DNA from: Actinoplanes couchii
Lineage (GTDB): Bacteria; Actinomycetota; Actinomycetes; Mycobacteriales; Micromonosporaceae
Length of the DNA stretch: 64,000 nucleotides
Reading direction: 5' to 3'
Assembly: GCF_016862075.1 (NCBI RefSeq)
Contig: NZ_BOMG01000048.1
Coordinates: 62,001-126,000 of the forward strand
The position numbers were made by a program, and so were the translations under genes. Shown here in pieces: positions 1 to 8,613 of the stretch (positions within the stretch are counted from its first letter, which is position 1; each line of letters begins with the position of its first letter). The notes beneath the pieces are model-generated. The model was not told the DNA's origin and did not search any database. It saw only the letters and a program-made list of their open reading frames with translations.

Positions 1-317
1 GTCACCCGCATCGCGTCGGCCAGGTGCACGGTCAGGTGCGGCGCGGTCACCGTCTCCGGCAGCGCCTTGGCCAGGTTGGGGTCGATCTCCACGGCGTGCA
101 CGTGCCGCACCGCCCCGGCCAGGCCCAGCGTCAGCGAACCGAGCCCGGGACCGACCTCCAGGGCCACGTCGTCCGGTCGCAGCCCGGCCGCTCCGACGAT
201 GCGCCGGATGGTGTTCGGGTCGTGCAGGAAGTTCTGGCCGAGCTTCTTGGTCGGCGCGACGCCGAGGCGCGCGGCCAGTTCCCGGATCTCCGCCGGGCCG
301 AGAAGTCTTTCCGCCAT
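1..317 (-). CDS. rsmA: 16S rRNA dimethyladenosine transferase RsmA (KsgA), 5' part only
   Basis: The first 105 codons are present and the gene runs off the left edge. The protein starts MAERLLGPAEIRELAARLG and contains KKLGQNFLHD followed by the SAM-binding motif EVGPGLGSLT, both hallmarks of RsmA, which dimethylates two adenines in helix 45 of 16S rRNA during 30S maturation. The ATG at 317 fits the family N-terminus. The divergent neighbour at 377 and tatD beyond it match the actinobacterial neighbourhood of rsmA (Rv1010-Rv1008 in M. tuberculosis). Catalytic motif NLPY lies outside the window. Confidence 0.93.
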   Translation of the reverse strand, partial: MAERLLGPAEIRELAARLGVAPTKKLGQNFLHDPNTIRRIVGAAGLRPDDVALEVGPGLGSLTLGLAGAVRHVHAVEIDPNLAKALPETVTAPHLTVHLADAMRV

Positions 318-376
318 GACCGAAGCCTACGGTGGCCCGTTGAGGCCGCTGGACACCGCCGGGTAGGAAGGACGTC

Positions 377-802
377 ATGAAGGAGTTGCTCGAGCTGCGC
401 GGGGTGGTGGAGGCGACCCCGGAGGCGGTCGCCGCGATCCTGTTGGACGTGCGCCCGGGCGGCCGGTCCCCTCTGCTGGTGCACGGCGAGGTCGAGGCCC
501 CCGGCGACGGCGACGAGTTCACCGTGGTCCTGGAGGGCAGCCGGATCAGCGTGACCGTCGATCGCGCCGCCCGTTCGGTGATCCAGCAGGGTGAGTGGTG
601 GTACCGCGGGGTGACCACGGTGGAGCCCGATCCGCGCGGCTCCCACGTGATCCACCGCGTCTACAACGTCGCCCCCGGTCACGGCTGGGCGGTCCGGATG
701 GTCTCCCGCGGCCCGCTGCTGTCCGCCCCGACCGGCTTCGCCACCCAGTTGGAGCAGCTCAGCCGGCTCCTCGGCGTCGCCGCCTGGGTCGAGACGGACT
801 AG
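377..802 (+). CDS. conserved hypothetical protein, possibly START/SRPBCC-like
   Basis: A 141-residue cytoplasmic protein with no signal peptide or membrane segment. A GGAAGG Shine-Dalgarno ends about 6 nt before the ATG. The alternating short strands (FTVVLEGSRISVTVD, SVIQQGEWWYRGVTTVEP, HVIHRVYNVAP) and the final amphipathic helix resemble the helix-grip (START/SRPBCC) fold, but I see no diagnostic motif, so this is inference. It is divergent from rsmA and converges with tatD, with 3 bp between the stop codons. Confidence 0.7.
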   Translation: MKELLELRGVVEATPEAVAAILLDVRPGGRSPLLVHGEVEAPGDGDEFTVVLEGSRISVTVDRAARSVIQQGEWWYRGVTTVEPDPRGSHVIHRVYNVAPGHGWAVRMVSRGPLLSAPTGFATQLEQLSRLLGVAAWVETD

Positions 803-805
803 GTC

Positions 806-1696
806 TTAACGCCAGCCGCCGAAGACCTCGTCGCCGGTGGCCGAGACGGTGGCGCAGAGGGTGTCCAGATCGGCGCCGGAGGCGGCGGCCAGCGTCCGCA
901 CGGTCAGCGGCACCAGATAGGACGCGTTGGGGCGCCCCCGGTACGGCGTGGGGGTCAGGTAGGGCGCGTCGGTCTCCACCATCATCTGCCCGGGCGGGGT
1001 GATCGCCGCCGCCTCGCGCAGGTTGACCGCGCTGGCGAAGGTGACCGTGCCGGCGAAGCTCAGGTAGTAGCCCCGGCGCACACACTCGGCGGCAAACTCG
1101 GCGTCCCCGGAGAAGCAGTGCAGCACCACCCGGTCCGGCGCGCCCTCCTCGTCGAGCACCCGCAGCACGTCGGCGTGGGCCTCCCGGTCGTGGATGATCA
1201 GCGCCTTGGCGTACCGCTTGGCGATCGCGATGTGGGCCCGGAAGCTCTCCTCCTGCGCGGCCCGGCCCTCCTCGCCGGTACGGAAGGTGTCCAGCCCGGT
1301 CTCCCCGATGCCCCGCACCCGCGGTCTCGCCGCCTGCGCCTCGATCGCGCGCAGGGCCTCGTCCAGGTCGGCGAGCCGGGGCGCCTCGTTGGGGTGCAGG
1401 GCCACCGCGGCCAGCACCGAGCCGTGCCGTTCGGCCAGGTCGGCGCCCCAGACCGAGGAGGCGACGTCCACTCCGACCTGGACCAACCGGTCGACTCCGC
1501 TCTTGGCCGCGGCGGTGATCAGCGCCTCGACCGGGTCGGCGCCGTCGTCGCCGGGCACCGCACCGGCCTCCTGGATCGTCAGGTCGAGGTGGGTGTGGCT
1601 GTCGAAGACCGGGACCGCTAACGGCTCGGGCGCCGGCGGGAACTCCCCGGACCGACGGGCGTCCTTCTTGCGGCGCGAAGCCGATGGGGTAGACAT
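806..1696 (-). CDS. tatD: TatD family metal-dependent hydrolase
   Basis: TIM-barrel amidohydrolase-type nuclease of the TatD/YcfH family. Metal ligands are visible: the N-terminal HTHLDL, an internal GIGETGLD glutamate loop, IIHDREAH, VVLHCFSGD and the late METDAPYLTP aspartate. Family members are 3'-5' exonucleases or DNases acting in DNA repair. I chose the ATG at 1696 (MSTPSASRRK); an ATG at 1705 is equally possible. Length is about 296 residues, slightly long because of a basic, Pro-rich N-terminus. It lies between rsmA and metG as in other actinobacteria. Confidence 0.9.
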   Translation of the reverse strand: MSTPSASRRKKDARRSGEFPPAPEPLAVPVFDSHTHLDLTIQEAGAVPGDDGADPVEALITAAAKSGVDRLVQVGVDVASSVWGADLAERHGSVLAAVALHPNEAPRLADLDEALRAIEAQAARPRVRGIGETGLDTFRTGEEGRAAQEESFRAHIAIAKRYAKALIIHDREAHADVLRVLDEEGAPDRVVLHCFSGDAEFAAECVRRGYYLSFAGTVTFASAVNLREAAAITPPGQMMVETDAPYLTPTPYRGRPNASYLVPLTVRTLAAASGADLDTLCATVSATGDEVFGGWR

Positions 1697-1762
1697 GTGA
1701 GACATTGTGCACCGCGTATTTTTGTGTAACCGGGCGTTCACCTTGAGTCCACCAGGGTCGCT

Positions 1763-1768
1763 TAGGTT
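1763..1768 (+). promoter_or_regulatory. leaderless-type -10 element TAGGTT
   Basis: TAGGTT ends 7 nt before the GTG at 1776, which would place the transcription start on or next to the start codon. No Shine-Dalgarno precedes that GTG. This supports the GTG (1776) over the ATG six bases later. Confidence 0.55.
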
Positions 1769-1775
1769 GCGCCGC

Positions 1776-2810
1776 GTGACCATGACGGGCGAGGACAGTG
1801 AGATAGGTACCGACCCGCTGGAACCACCGCTGATGGCACCGCTGCGCCGGGATCTGAACTGGCAGCAGGTGCAATCGATGAGTCAGTCGGCGGGGTACCG
1901 GGACGATCCGGTGCTGCGCTCGATCCGGGCCACCGCGGCGATCCGCCGGGGCACACGGATGACGAAGGTCCTCTCACCGGCCCAGGTCGCCGGCCATCTC
2001 GGCGGCTGGCTGCCGTACGGCTTCTGCTACCGCGCCTGCGACATCGCCCACCTGCGTGAGCCCCAGGATCTGGCCCTGTTGCGCACCGACGGCGCCAGCG
2101 ACGGACAGGTGACGTTCGCGCTGCGCTGGCGGGCCGTCGATCCGCTGGACTACGAGATCCCGGCGGCTCCGTCCCATCCGGGGCTGGCCGCACTGCCGGG
2201 GCACTCCCGGGTCGGCGCGATGGTGCTGGGCACCGGTTTCACCCCGAGCGCCGACGATCTGATCCCGGAGTACGTGACCGCCGGTTTCGCGGATCTGCCG
2301 CTGACCGCGAACGCACAGATCCTGGCCTCGGTGCCGGGCGGCGACGAGGTGATCCTCTACACGTACCAGCCGGAGCAGCACGGCTGGCTGCGGCTGGCCG
2401 GCCCGCGCTGGCGCAGTCTGCTCGGCGAGATCCCCGGCGGCAGCCCGGACCGCGAGTACGTCCCGTGCACCGCGTCCGGTTCGGCCCGGCTGGTCGGCCG
2501 GATAGACGACAACGAGTACGAGGCGGTCGCCGACCCGCCCGGCGAGTTCCGGGTGCGGGCGCTGACCCGGGCCGCCCGGTACCCGGTACAGACCCTGAGC
2601 CGGCGCGCCGAACAGGCACGCTGGCGCGGCGCCGCGTGCTGGGTGCTGCAGCGGGACGAGACGTGGGCCCGGCTGCGGCTGCTCCGCCCGGACGCCGACA
2701 CGATCAGCGCGACCGGCGCCCGGTGTTACGAGCGGGGCATCTACGAGTCGTGGGCGGCGGTCGACGAACTGTCCGATCACCACATCGCCGACATCGGCTA
2801 CCAGATCTGA
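1776..2810 (+). CDS. hypothetical protein, 344 residues
   Basis: I do not recognise a family. The protein is soluble, rich in Arg, Ala and Trp, with no signal peptide and no membrane span. It has a basic Arg-rich stretch around residues 55-70 (RATAAIRRGTRMTKVLSP) and several Gly-Asp turns suggesting a beta-rich core. The start is set by a leaderless-type -10 element before GTG 1776, and codon use matches the neighbours. It converges on the secreted protein at 2813 with a 2-bp gap. It is divergent from tatD, so the two promoters share about 80 bp. Confidence 0.75.
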   Translation: MTMTGEDSEIGTDPLEPPLMAPLRRDLNWQQVQSMSQSAGYRDDPVLRSIRATAAIRRGTRMTKVLSPAQVAGHLGGWLPYGFCYRACDIAHLREPQDLALLRTDGASDGQVTFALRWRAVDPLDYEIPAAPSHPGLAALPGHSRVGAMVLGTGFTPSADDLIPEYVTAGFADLPLTANAQILASVPGGDEVILYTYQPEQHGWLRLAGPRWRSLLGEIPGGSPDREYVPCTASGSARLVGRIDDNEYEAVADPPGEFRVRALTRAARYPVQTLSRRAEQARWRGAACWVLQRDETWARLRLLRPDADTISATGARCYERGIYESWAAVDELSDHHIADIGYQI

Positions 2811-2812
2811 CG

Positions 2813-3997
2813 CTACTTCCGGGTCAGCGTGACCTGGCGGGACTTCTGGGTCAGGTTGTCGGAGCGGTCCCAGGCCCAGGCGTACACCAGGAACTGGCCC
2901 TTGGTGGTGCCGGCCGGGACCTTCAGTGACCATCTGCCCTGGCTCGCGGTGACCCGGACGCCCTTCTCCGCGCAGTAGCTCCAGAACTGGGCGTCGTTGG
3001 CGAACCGCTTCCACTTGCGCGCCGGGGTCAGGCAGTAGAGCTTGCCCGCGCTGGTGGACCGGGCGACGGTCAGCCGGACGTACGGCGCGCCGGAGCCCTT
3101 GTCGGTGACGGTTCCGCGGACCGTCCGCCAGGACGCGATCCGGGTCGGTGACGACGGCTTGGTGATGGTCAGTGTCGGTTTGGTCCGGTCGGCGAGGACG
3201 GTGATCCGCCCGGCGGTCTGGTAGGTGCTGAACCCGTTGGCGTTGCCGAACGAGATCCGCAGCGTCTGGACGCCGCTGATCCGGGTGTCCGTGCCCGGCC
3301 TGTAGAGGATGTCGCCGGTGAACGCGCCCTTGCGCGCGGCGTACTGGACGACCTTGCCGTTGCTCCAGTCGATCAGGATCCGGGTGGTTCCGGACGGCAT
3401 CGACGACACGTTCACCGCGAACGGCACACCCTGATAGACCTTGGTACGGCTGAGCGCCCACTTCCCGGCCGGGGTGCTCACCCGCACCGTCTTCGCGGCG
3501 ATCGTCGACCGGTTCCCGGCGCGATCGGTCAGGACCACGGTGACCGGAAACGATCCGGTCCGGCCGTACTGCCTGGTGACCGTGGCGGTCCCGGCGGAGA
3601 GCGCGGTGGTGGTGCCGTCACCCCAGTGGATCACCCGGGTGGCGGTGTCCGGGCTGACATCCGCGGCACGCTGGTCGAAGCGGACCGTCTGGCCCAGCCA
3701 GAGGGCGGTGGCGCTGAGCCGGAAGGTGCCGGTCGGCGGCGTGACGTCACCGGGAACCGACGGGGCCGGCGACACGCTGGACGGCTCGGGCTCCGGCTCC
3801 GGGGCGCTGCTGGACGGGGTGCCGATGTCCGACGGGGCCACGCTGTCCGAGGGCTCCGGGGAGGGTTCGCCCGACTCGTCGGCCAGGACGTTCGCCCGCA
3901 CCGGGACCGCCGAGGCCGGAGTGGTCCGGACGACGCCGGTGGCCACCAGCACGCCGCTCAGGGCAGCGGCCGTCAGGGCGGCGAGGCGTGGTTTCAA
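2813..3997 (-). CDS. secreted PKD-domain protein (paralogue 1)
   Basis: A 394-residue exported protein. Sec signal peptide (MKPRLAALTAAALSGVLVAT, likely cleaved after TPASA) is followed by a Ser/Pro/Glu-rich linker (about residues 38-90), then a PKD-like beta-sandwich with the typical VIHWGDGTTT motif. A C-terminal Ig-like domain follows, starting PTLTITKPSS and ending AWAWDRSDN. Two cysteines in the last domain could form a disulfide. The start is TTG, preceded by GAAGGAG. It is a tandem paralogue of the gene at 4159 with the same architecture. The role is unknown; PKD and Ig-like folds usually mediate binding at the cell surface. Confidence 0.85.
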   Translation of the reverse strand: MKPRLAALTAAALSGVLVATGVVRTTPASAVPVRANVLADESGEPSPEPSDSVAPSDIGTPSSSAPEPEPEPSSVSPAPSVPGDVTPPTGTFRLSATALWLGQTVRFDQRAADVSPDTATRVIHWGDGTTTALSAGTATVTRQYGRTGSFPVTVVLTDRAGNRSTIAAKTVRVSTPAGKWALSRTKVYQGVPFAVNVSSMPSGTTRILIDWSNGKVVQYAARKGAFTGDILYRPGTDTRISGVQTLRISFGNANGFSTYQTAGRITVLADRTKPTLTITKPSSPTRIASWRTVRGTVTDKGSGAPYVRLTVARSTSAGKLYCLTPARKWKRFANDAQFWSYCAEKGVRVTASQGRWSLKVPAGTTKGQFLVYAWAWDRSDNLTQKSRQVTLTRK

Positions 3998-4100
3998 CGG
4001 GGCTCCTTCGCAGGTGGCTCACACGACGAAACGCCCACGTCTCCCCGCGGTTTCGGCGAAGGTACCCGAGGTCAACGGCATGATCAATCGTGAAGACGGC

Positions 4101-4134
4101 GATGCCCGCCGAGCCATCGGGCTCGGCGGGCATC
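4101..4134 (-). terminator. strong hairpin between the PKD paralogues
   Basis: A perfect 15-bp stem (GATGCCCGCCGAGCC and its complement) with a 4-nt loop lies just downstream of the gene ending at 4159. There is no good T-tract, so it may be a U-tract-independent actinobacterial terminator or a processing hairpin. Confidence 0.6.
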
Positions 4135-4158
4135 GAACGAAAGACCCAGCTACGAGGT

Positions 4159-5472
4159 TCAGTTCCGGGTCAGCCACGCTTCGCGGGTCTTGCTCCGGAA
4201 GTTCTCGGCGTCGTCCCAGGCCCACGCGTAGGCGAGGACACCCTGGTTCTTCTTGGAGCCGGCCGGCACCTTGACCGACCACTTGCCCTTGACGACCTTC
4301 GTCCACAGGGCGACCGAGCTCCGGAGGCACAGCCGCTCCTGGTCGGCGCCGCTGTAGTAGCGCTTCCACTGCTTCTTGCCGTTGAGGCAGTAGGTCTTGC
4401 CGTCGGCGGTGACCCGCAGCACGGTCATGTAGACGAACCGGACGCCGGCGCCCTTGTCGGTCGCGGTGCCCTTGATCGTGCGCCAGGAGCTGGCCTTGTT
4501 CGCCGGGGACGGCTTGGTGATCGTCAGCGTCGGCTTCCAGGAGTCCTTGGCCAGGCTGACGGTGCCGACGTTCTGGTTGACGCTGTAGCCCTTGGCGTTG
4601 TACCAGGAGACCTTGATGATGCGCTTGCCGGTGACCTTGCTGCCGTTGACCGGGACGTACCGCTTCTGGACGGCGTCCCACTTCCACTGGTAGATGACGT
4701 GGCCACGGATGGCCGCGCCCTTCTTCGCCTTGTGGACCGACGGCCAGCCGTCACTCCAGTCGATCCGGAAGTGGGTCGCGCCCGCCGGGATCGTCTTGGT
4801 CGTGACGGTGAACAGCTCACCCTGGTACAGGTTCTTCTTGCTCAGGGTCACCGTGCCGGTCGCGGTGGTCACCGCGACGGTCTTGGCCGGGGTGACCAGA
4901 GCGTTGCCGGCCGGGTCCTTGACCGTGACGACGACCTTGAAGGACCCCTTCTTGGTGTACGTCTTCCGCACGGTCGTGGTGCTGGCCGCGAGCGGGCTGG
5001 TCGTGCCGTCACCCCAGTTGATCACCCGGGACAGCTTCGACGTCGCGTCGGTCGGGTCGGCCAGGTCGGCGGCCGTCTGCGTGAACGTGACGACCTGGCC
5101 CAGCCAGATCGACGAGTAGTTCAGCTTGAAGTTGGCCTTGGTCGGGCCCTTGGTGTCCTTGACCGGGCTCTGGCTCGGCGTCGGGGAGGAGGACACGCTG
5201 TCCGACGGGACCGGCACCGACGGCTCCACCGAAGCGGAACCCGACGGCTCCACCGACGGCTCGACCGACGTGGGCGCCGACGGCACCGGCGACGCGGAGT
5301 CGGACGGCTCGACCGAAGCGGACTCGGACGGCTCCGCGGACTCGGACTCGGTCACGGTGGCCGGAGTGGACGGCTCTTCAGCAAGGGCGGGCGACGCGTA
5401 GACCGCACCGCCGGCGATGATCGCGCCGCTGACCAGGGCGGTCAGCGCCGGCCGGATGAGGCGTGACTTCAA
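4159..5472 (-). CDS. secreted PKD-domain protein (paralogue 2)
   Basis: A 437-residue exported protein and a clear paralogue of the product at 2813. It has a signal peptide ending ASPALA, a longer Ser/Glu/Pro linker with repeats such as SVEPSDSASPVPS (about residues 35-105), a PKD domain containing RVINWGDGTTSPL, and an Ig-like C-terminal domain ending AYAWAWDDAEN. The linker looks like a wall-spanning spacer, but no LPXTG or other anchor is present. The start is TTG behind AAGGAG, as in the paralogue. I infer a recent tandem duplication with linker expansion. Confidence 0.85.
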   Translation of the reverse strand: MKSRLIRPALTALVSGAIIAGGAVYASPALAEEPSTPATVTESESAEPSESASVEPSDSASPVPSAPTSVEPSVEPSGSASVEPSVPVPSDSVSSSPTPSQSPVKDTKGPTKANFKLNYSSIWLGQVVTFTQTAADLADPTDATSKLSRVINWGDGTTSPLAASTTTVRKTYTKKGSFKVVVTVKDPAGNALVTPAKTVAVTTATGTVTLSKKNLYQGELFTVTTKTIPAGATHFRIDWSDGWPSVHKAKKGAAIRGHVIYQWKWDAVQKRYVPVNGSKVTGKRIIKVSWYNAKGYSVNQNVGTVSLAKDSWKPTLTITKPSPANKASSWRTIKGTATDKGAGVRFVYMTVLRVTADGKTYCLNGKKQWKRYYSGADQERLCLRSSVALWTKVVKGKWSVKVPAGSKKNQGVLAYAWAWDDAENFRSKTREAWLTRN

Positions 5473-5638
5473 GGAGACTCCTTAAGAGATGGGAGCCACA
5501 CGAGAAACCAGCGCCGTTACGTACCGGTACCGATGAAACGCCCCCGTTCCCCCGTGGCGGAGTGACAGTATCGGATCCACACACGACCATCAATCCCATT
5601 TTCGATCACCACCAGTGTGATCGGACACATTGACGAAA

Positions 5639-5671
5639 ATGCCCGCCGGCGCAGTGCGCGCCGACGGGCAT
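5639..5671 (-). terminator. Rho-independent terminator of metG
   Basis: On the minus strand ATGCCCG-TCGGCGC pairs with GCGCCG-GCGGGCAT and is followed directly by TTTTC, 20 nt after the metG stop codon. Confidence 0.75.
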
Positions 5672-5690
5672 CCTCAAGCGAAACAGCAGG

Positions 5691-7496
5691 TCAGGCGTCG
5701 TCCCCACCGAGGCGGGCCAGCTCCTCCTCGACCACCGACGGGTCGAGCTTGCGGAAGATCGGCGTCGGCGCCGCGAGCGGGGTGCCGGCCACCAGCGGCA
5801 CCGACTCCCAGCGAGCACCCACTGTGTAGTCACCGGTGAGCACCGGGTAACCCGGGCCGCCGTCCAGATCCTCGACCTCTTCGATCCGCGGCATCGGGGC
5901 GTGCACACCCTCGCCGCCGAGCAGCTCGAACACCTTCTGCGCGGAGTGCGGCAGGAACGGGGTCAGCAGCGTGTTCGCGTCGCTGATCGCCTGCAGCGCC
6001 ACGTGCAGCACGGTCGCCTGCCGCGGCTTGTCCTCGTCGGACTTCAGCTTCCACGGGGCCTGGTCGGACAGGTACTTGTTCGCCTCGGCGACCAGCCGCA
6101 TCGCCTCGCCGATCGCGGCCTTCTGCCGGTGCTTGCCGATCAGCTCGCCGACCGTGGCGAACCCGGCCCTGGCCACCTCCAGCAGCGCGAGGTCCTCGGC
6201 GGTGAACTCACCGGGGGTGGGGATCACGCCGAAATTCTTCGCGGCCATCGACACCGAGCGGTTGACCAGGTTGCCCCAGCCCGCCACCAGCTCGTCGTTG
6301 TTGCGCCGGACGAACTCGGCCCAGGTGAAGTCGGTGTCGTTGGACTCCGGCCCGGCCGCCGCGATGAAGTAGCGCAGGGCGTCCGCGTCGTAGCGCTCCA
6401 GGAAGTCACGCACGTAGATGACCACCCGGCGGGACGAGGAGAACTTCTTGCCCTCCATCGTCAGGTACTCACTCGACACCACCTCGGTCGGCAGGTTGAG
6501 CTTGCCCAGCTCGCCCGCGACACCCGCCTTGTCGCCCTCGCCCGAGTAACCGAGCAGCAGGGCCGGCCAGATCACCGAGTGGAAGACGATGTTGTCCTTG
6601 CCCATGAAGTAGTAGCCGAGCGCGTCCTTGCCCTGCGCGTCGGCCGACCACCACTGCCGCCAGGCATCCGGGTCGCCGGTGCGCCGGGCCCACTCGATCG
6701 ACGCCGACAGGTAACCGATGACCGCGTCGAACCACACGTAGATGCGCTTGTCACCGCGGTCGCGCCAGCCGTCCAGCGGGATCGGCACGCCCCACTCCAG
6801 GTCCCGGGTGATGGCCCGGGGCTGCAGGTCGTCGAGCAGGTTGCGGGAGAACTTGAGGACGTTGGGCCGCCAGTTCTCCCGGTGGTCCAGCCAGCCGCCG
6901 ATCGCCTCGGCGAACGCCGGCAGATCCAGGAAGAAGTGCTCGGTCTCGACGAACTTCGGGGTCTCCCCGTTGATCCGGGACCGCGGGTTCACCAGCTGCT
7001 CCGGGTCGAGCTGGTTGCCGCAGTTGTCGCACTGGTCGCCACGGGCGCCGTCGTAACCGCAGATCGGGCAGGTGCCCTCGATGTAGCGGTCCGGCAGGGT
7101 GCGGCCGGTGGACGGGGAGATGGCGCCCAGCGTGGTCCGGGCGACGATGTACCCGTTCTTGTGGAGGCCCTCGAACAGCTCCTGGACGATCGCGTAGTGG
7201 TTGCGGGTGGTGGTCCGGGTGAACAGGTCGTAGGAGAGGCCGAGCCCGTGCAGGTCCTCGACGATCACCCGGTTGTACCGGTCGGCGAGCTGCCGCGGGG
7301 TGACCCCGTCGGCGTCGGCCTGCACCTGGATCGGGGTGCCGTGCTCGTCGGTGCCGGAGACCATGAGCACGTCGTGGCCGGACATCCGCATGAACCGGCT
7401 GAAAACGTCGGAGGGCACCCCGAAGCCGGAGACATGACCGATGTGGCGCGGGCCGTTGGCGTAGGGCCAGGCGACCGCGGCGAGAACGTGACTCAT
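5691..7496 (-). CDS. metG: methionyl-tRNA synthetase
   Basis: A class I aminoacyl-tRNA synthetase that charges tRNA-Met. The HIGH signature is intact (NGPRHIGH, residues 14-21) and the KMSKS loop appears as KFSSSRR near residue 350. The connecting insertion carries a zinc knuckle (CPICGYDGARGDQCDNCG, about residues 143-160). Length is 601 residues, without the C-terminal EMAP/Trbp111-like domain found in some homologues. Upstream in-frame codons exist, but the ATG at 7496 (MSHVLAAVAWPYANG) matches family starts. A TACGCT hexamer lies 8 nt before it, suggesting near-leaderless transcription. Confidence 0.97.
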   Translation of the reverse strand: MSHVLAAVAWPYANGPRHIGHVSGFGVPSDVFSRFMRMSGHDVLMVSGTDEHGTPIQVQADADGVTPRQLADRYNRVIVEDLHGLGLSYDLFTRTTTRNHYAIVQELFEGLHKNGYIVARTTLGAISPSTGRTLPDRYIEGTCPICGYDGARGDQCDNCGNQLDPEQLVNPRSRINGETPKFVETEHFFLDLPAFAEAIGGWLDHRENWRPNVLKFSRNLLDDLQPRAITRDLEWGVPIPLDGWRDRGDKRIYVWFDAVIGYLSASIEWARRTGDPDAWRQWWSADAQGKDALGYYFMGKDNIVFHSVIWPALLLGYSGEGDKAGVAGELGKLNLPTEVVSSEYLTMEGKKFSSSRRVVIYVRDFLERYDADALRYFIAAAGPESNDTDFTWAEFVRRNNDELVAGWGNLVNRSVSMAAKNFGVIPTPGEFTAEDLALLEVARAGFATVGELIGKHRQKAAIGEAMRLVAEANKYLSDQAPWKLKSDEDKPRQATVLHVALQAISDANTLLTPFLPHSAQKVFELLGGEGVHAPMPRIEEVEDLDGGPGYPVLTGDYTVGARWESVPLVAGTPLAAPTPIFRKLDPSVVEEELARLGGDDA

Positions 7497-7628
7497 GGCG
7501 ACCAAGCGTAGTGACCGCTCCGGCCGATCCGCGAACGGATTGCCTCTCTCTGCGCCGACGGGCCGATTTGTCCCGACACGCCCGATCATTGGCGGGCTCG
7601 GCGGAGGGGTCGGGCGTTCAATGGAACG

Positions 7629-8477
7629 GTGACCGGAAACCCGCCTCATCCAGGGGAAACGCCTGACGGACCAAGCGACCCGCCCCTCGTCACCACCGGC
7701 GAGCTGATGATCATCGAGCCGCGAGCGGAGACGCCGCGCCCCGAGACGCCGCGCGCCGAGACGCCGCCCTTCGGGATTCCACCCGTCGCGTTGCCGCTCC
7801 CGGAGCTCGAGTTCCACGGGCCGGGGGTCACGCCGCTGCCGGAGTTCTCCGGCGACCCGGAGGTGACGGCCCGGCTGGAACGGCTGGAGAACTCGCCGTT
7901 CTGGCTCAGCGAGGAGGAACGCCGCGCCGCGGAACACCGGCCGGCCGACTTCGAGTCACCACCCCGCCACCAGCGGCTCCCGGCCCGGCACCCGGTGACC
8001 GCCCTGACCTCGCTGGTGCTGCTCGGCCTGCTGGCGGCGTTCTTCGGCTGGGTCAGCGCGGAACCGTTCTGGCTGGCCGTCGGGCACGGCGACCGCGGGT
8101 ACGCGACCACCACCCGGTGCGCCGGGGACGGCATCACCCAGCGCTGCGTCGGGCGGTTCGTCACCCGGGACGGTGCCGTCGTCGCCGCCCGGGTGACCCT
8201 GCTCGGGATCTCCGGCACCGGGCGGCAGCCGGGGTCGATCGCGCCGGCCCGGATGGTGAGCCCGGACAGCGATCAGGTCTACACCACGGCCACCGGGCCG
8301 CTGACCCACTTACGGTGGGGCCTCGGGTTCCTGTTGGTGCTGATCTGCGGGTACGCCATCGCGGTCACGACCGGGGCCCGGCGGCTGCCCTCCCGGCTGG
8401 CCCGGCGGGGCGCCACCATCGCCAGCTTCCTCGGCCCGGTCCTGCTGCTCGGCGGTTTCCTGGTGGCCGCCTACTGA
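7629..8477 (+). CDS. hypothetical membrane protein with Pro/Glu repeats at the N-terminus
   Basis: 282 residues from GTG 7629. The N-terminal 115 residues are predicted to be cytoplasmic and contain a short repeat of the type AETPRPETPRAETPP. Three hydrophobic spans follow: one at about 118-140, then two near the C-terminus (about 223-243 and 257-280). An extracytoplasmic region between spans 1 and 2 holds two cysteines (RCAGDGITQRCVG) that could be disulfide-bonded. I do not recognise the family. The 3' end is duplicated immediately downstream (see repeat at 8461). Confidence 0.75.
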   Translation: MTGNPPHPGETPDGPSDPPLVTTGELMIIEPRAETPRPETPRAETPPFGIPPVALPLPELEFHGPGVTPLPEFSGDPEVTARLERLENSPFWLSEEERRAAEHRPADFESPPRHQRLPARHPVTALTSLVLLGLLAAFFGWVSAEPFWLAVGHGDRGYATTTRCAGDGITQRCVGRFVTRDGAVVAARVTLLGISGTGRQPGSIAPARMVSPDSDQVYTTATGPLTHLRWGLGFLLVLICGYAIAVTTGARRLPSRLARRGATIASFLGPVLLLGGFLVAAY

Positions 8478-8508
8478 AAGGACGAGATGGTGGCCGCCTG
8501 TTGAAGGG
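8461..8508 (+). repeat. tandem duplication spanning the stop codon of the 7629 gene
   Basis: TGGTGGCCGCCTACTGAAAGG (21 nt, includes the TGA stop) recurs 27 bp later as TGGTGGCCGCCTGTTGAAGG. The second copy carries a second in-register stop. Confidence 0.7.
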
Positions 8509-8613
8509 TCTGACCGTGACCCGGCACCCCTCTCCCGGCGGTCGCCGGACGGGCCCGGACCCCGGCCGGGCCTCGCGGTGTGGCCACGGGACCGTTTCGG
8601 TAGGCGTACAAAA

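Noticed and set aside
4159..5472. Ser/Glu/Pro linker protein as a sortase-anchored surface protein
   Set aside because: No LPXTG-type motif or C-terminal hydrophobic segment; the C-terminus ends in an Ig-like domain.
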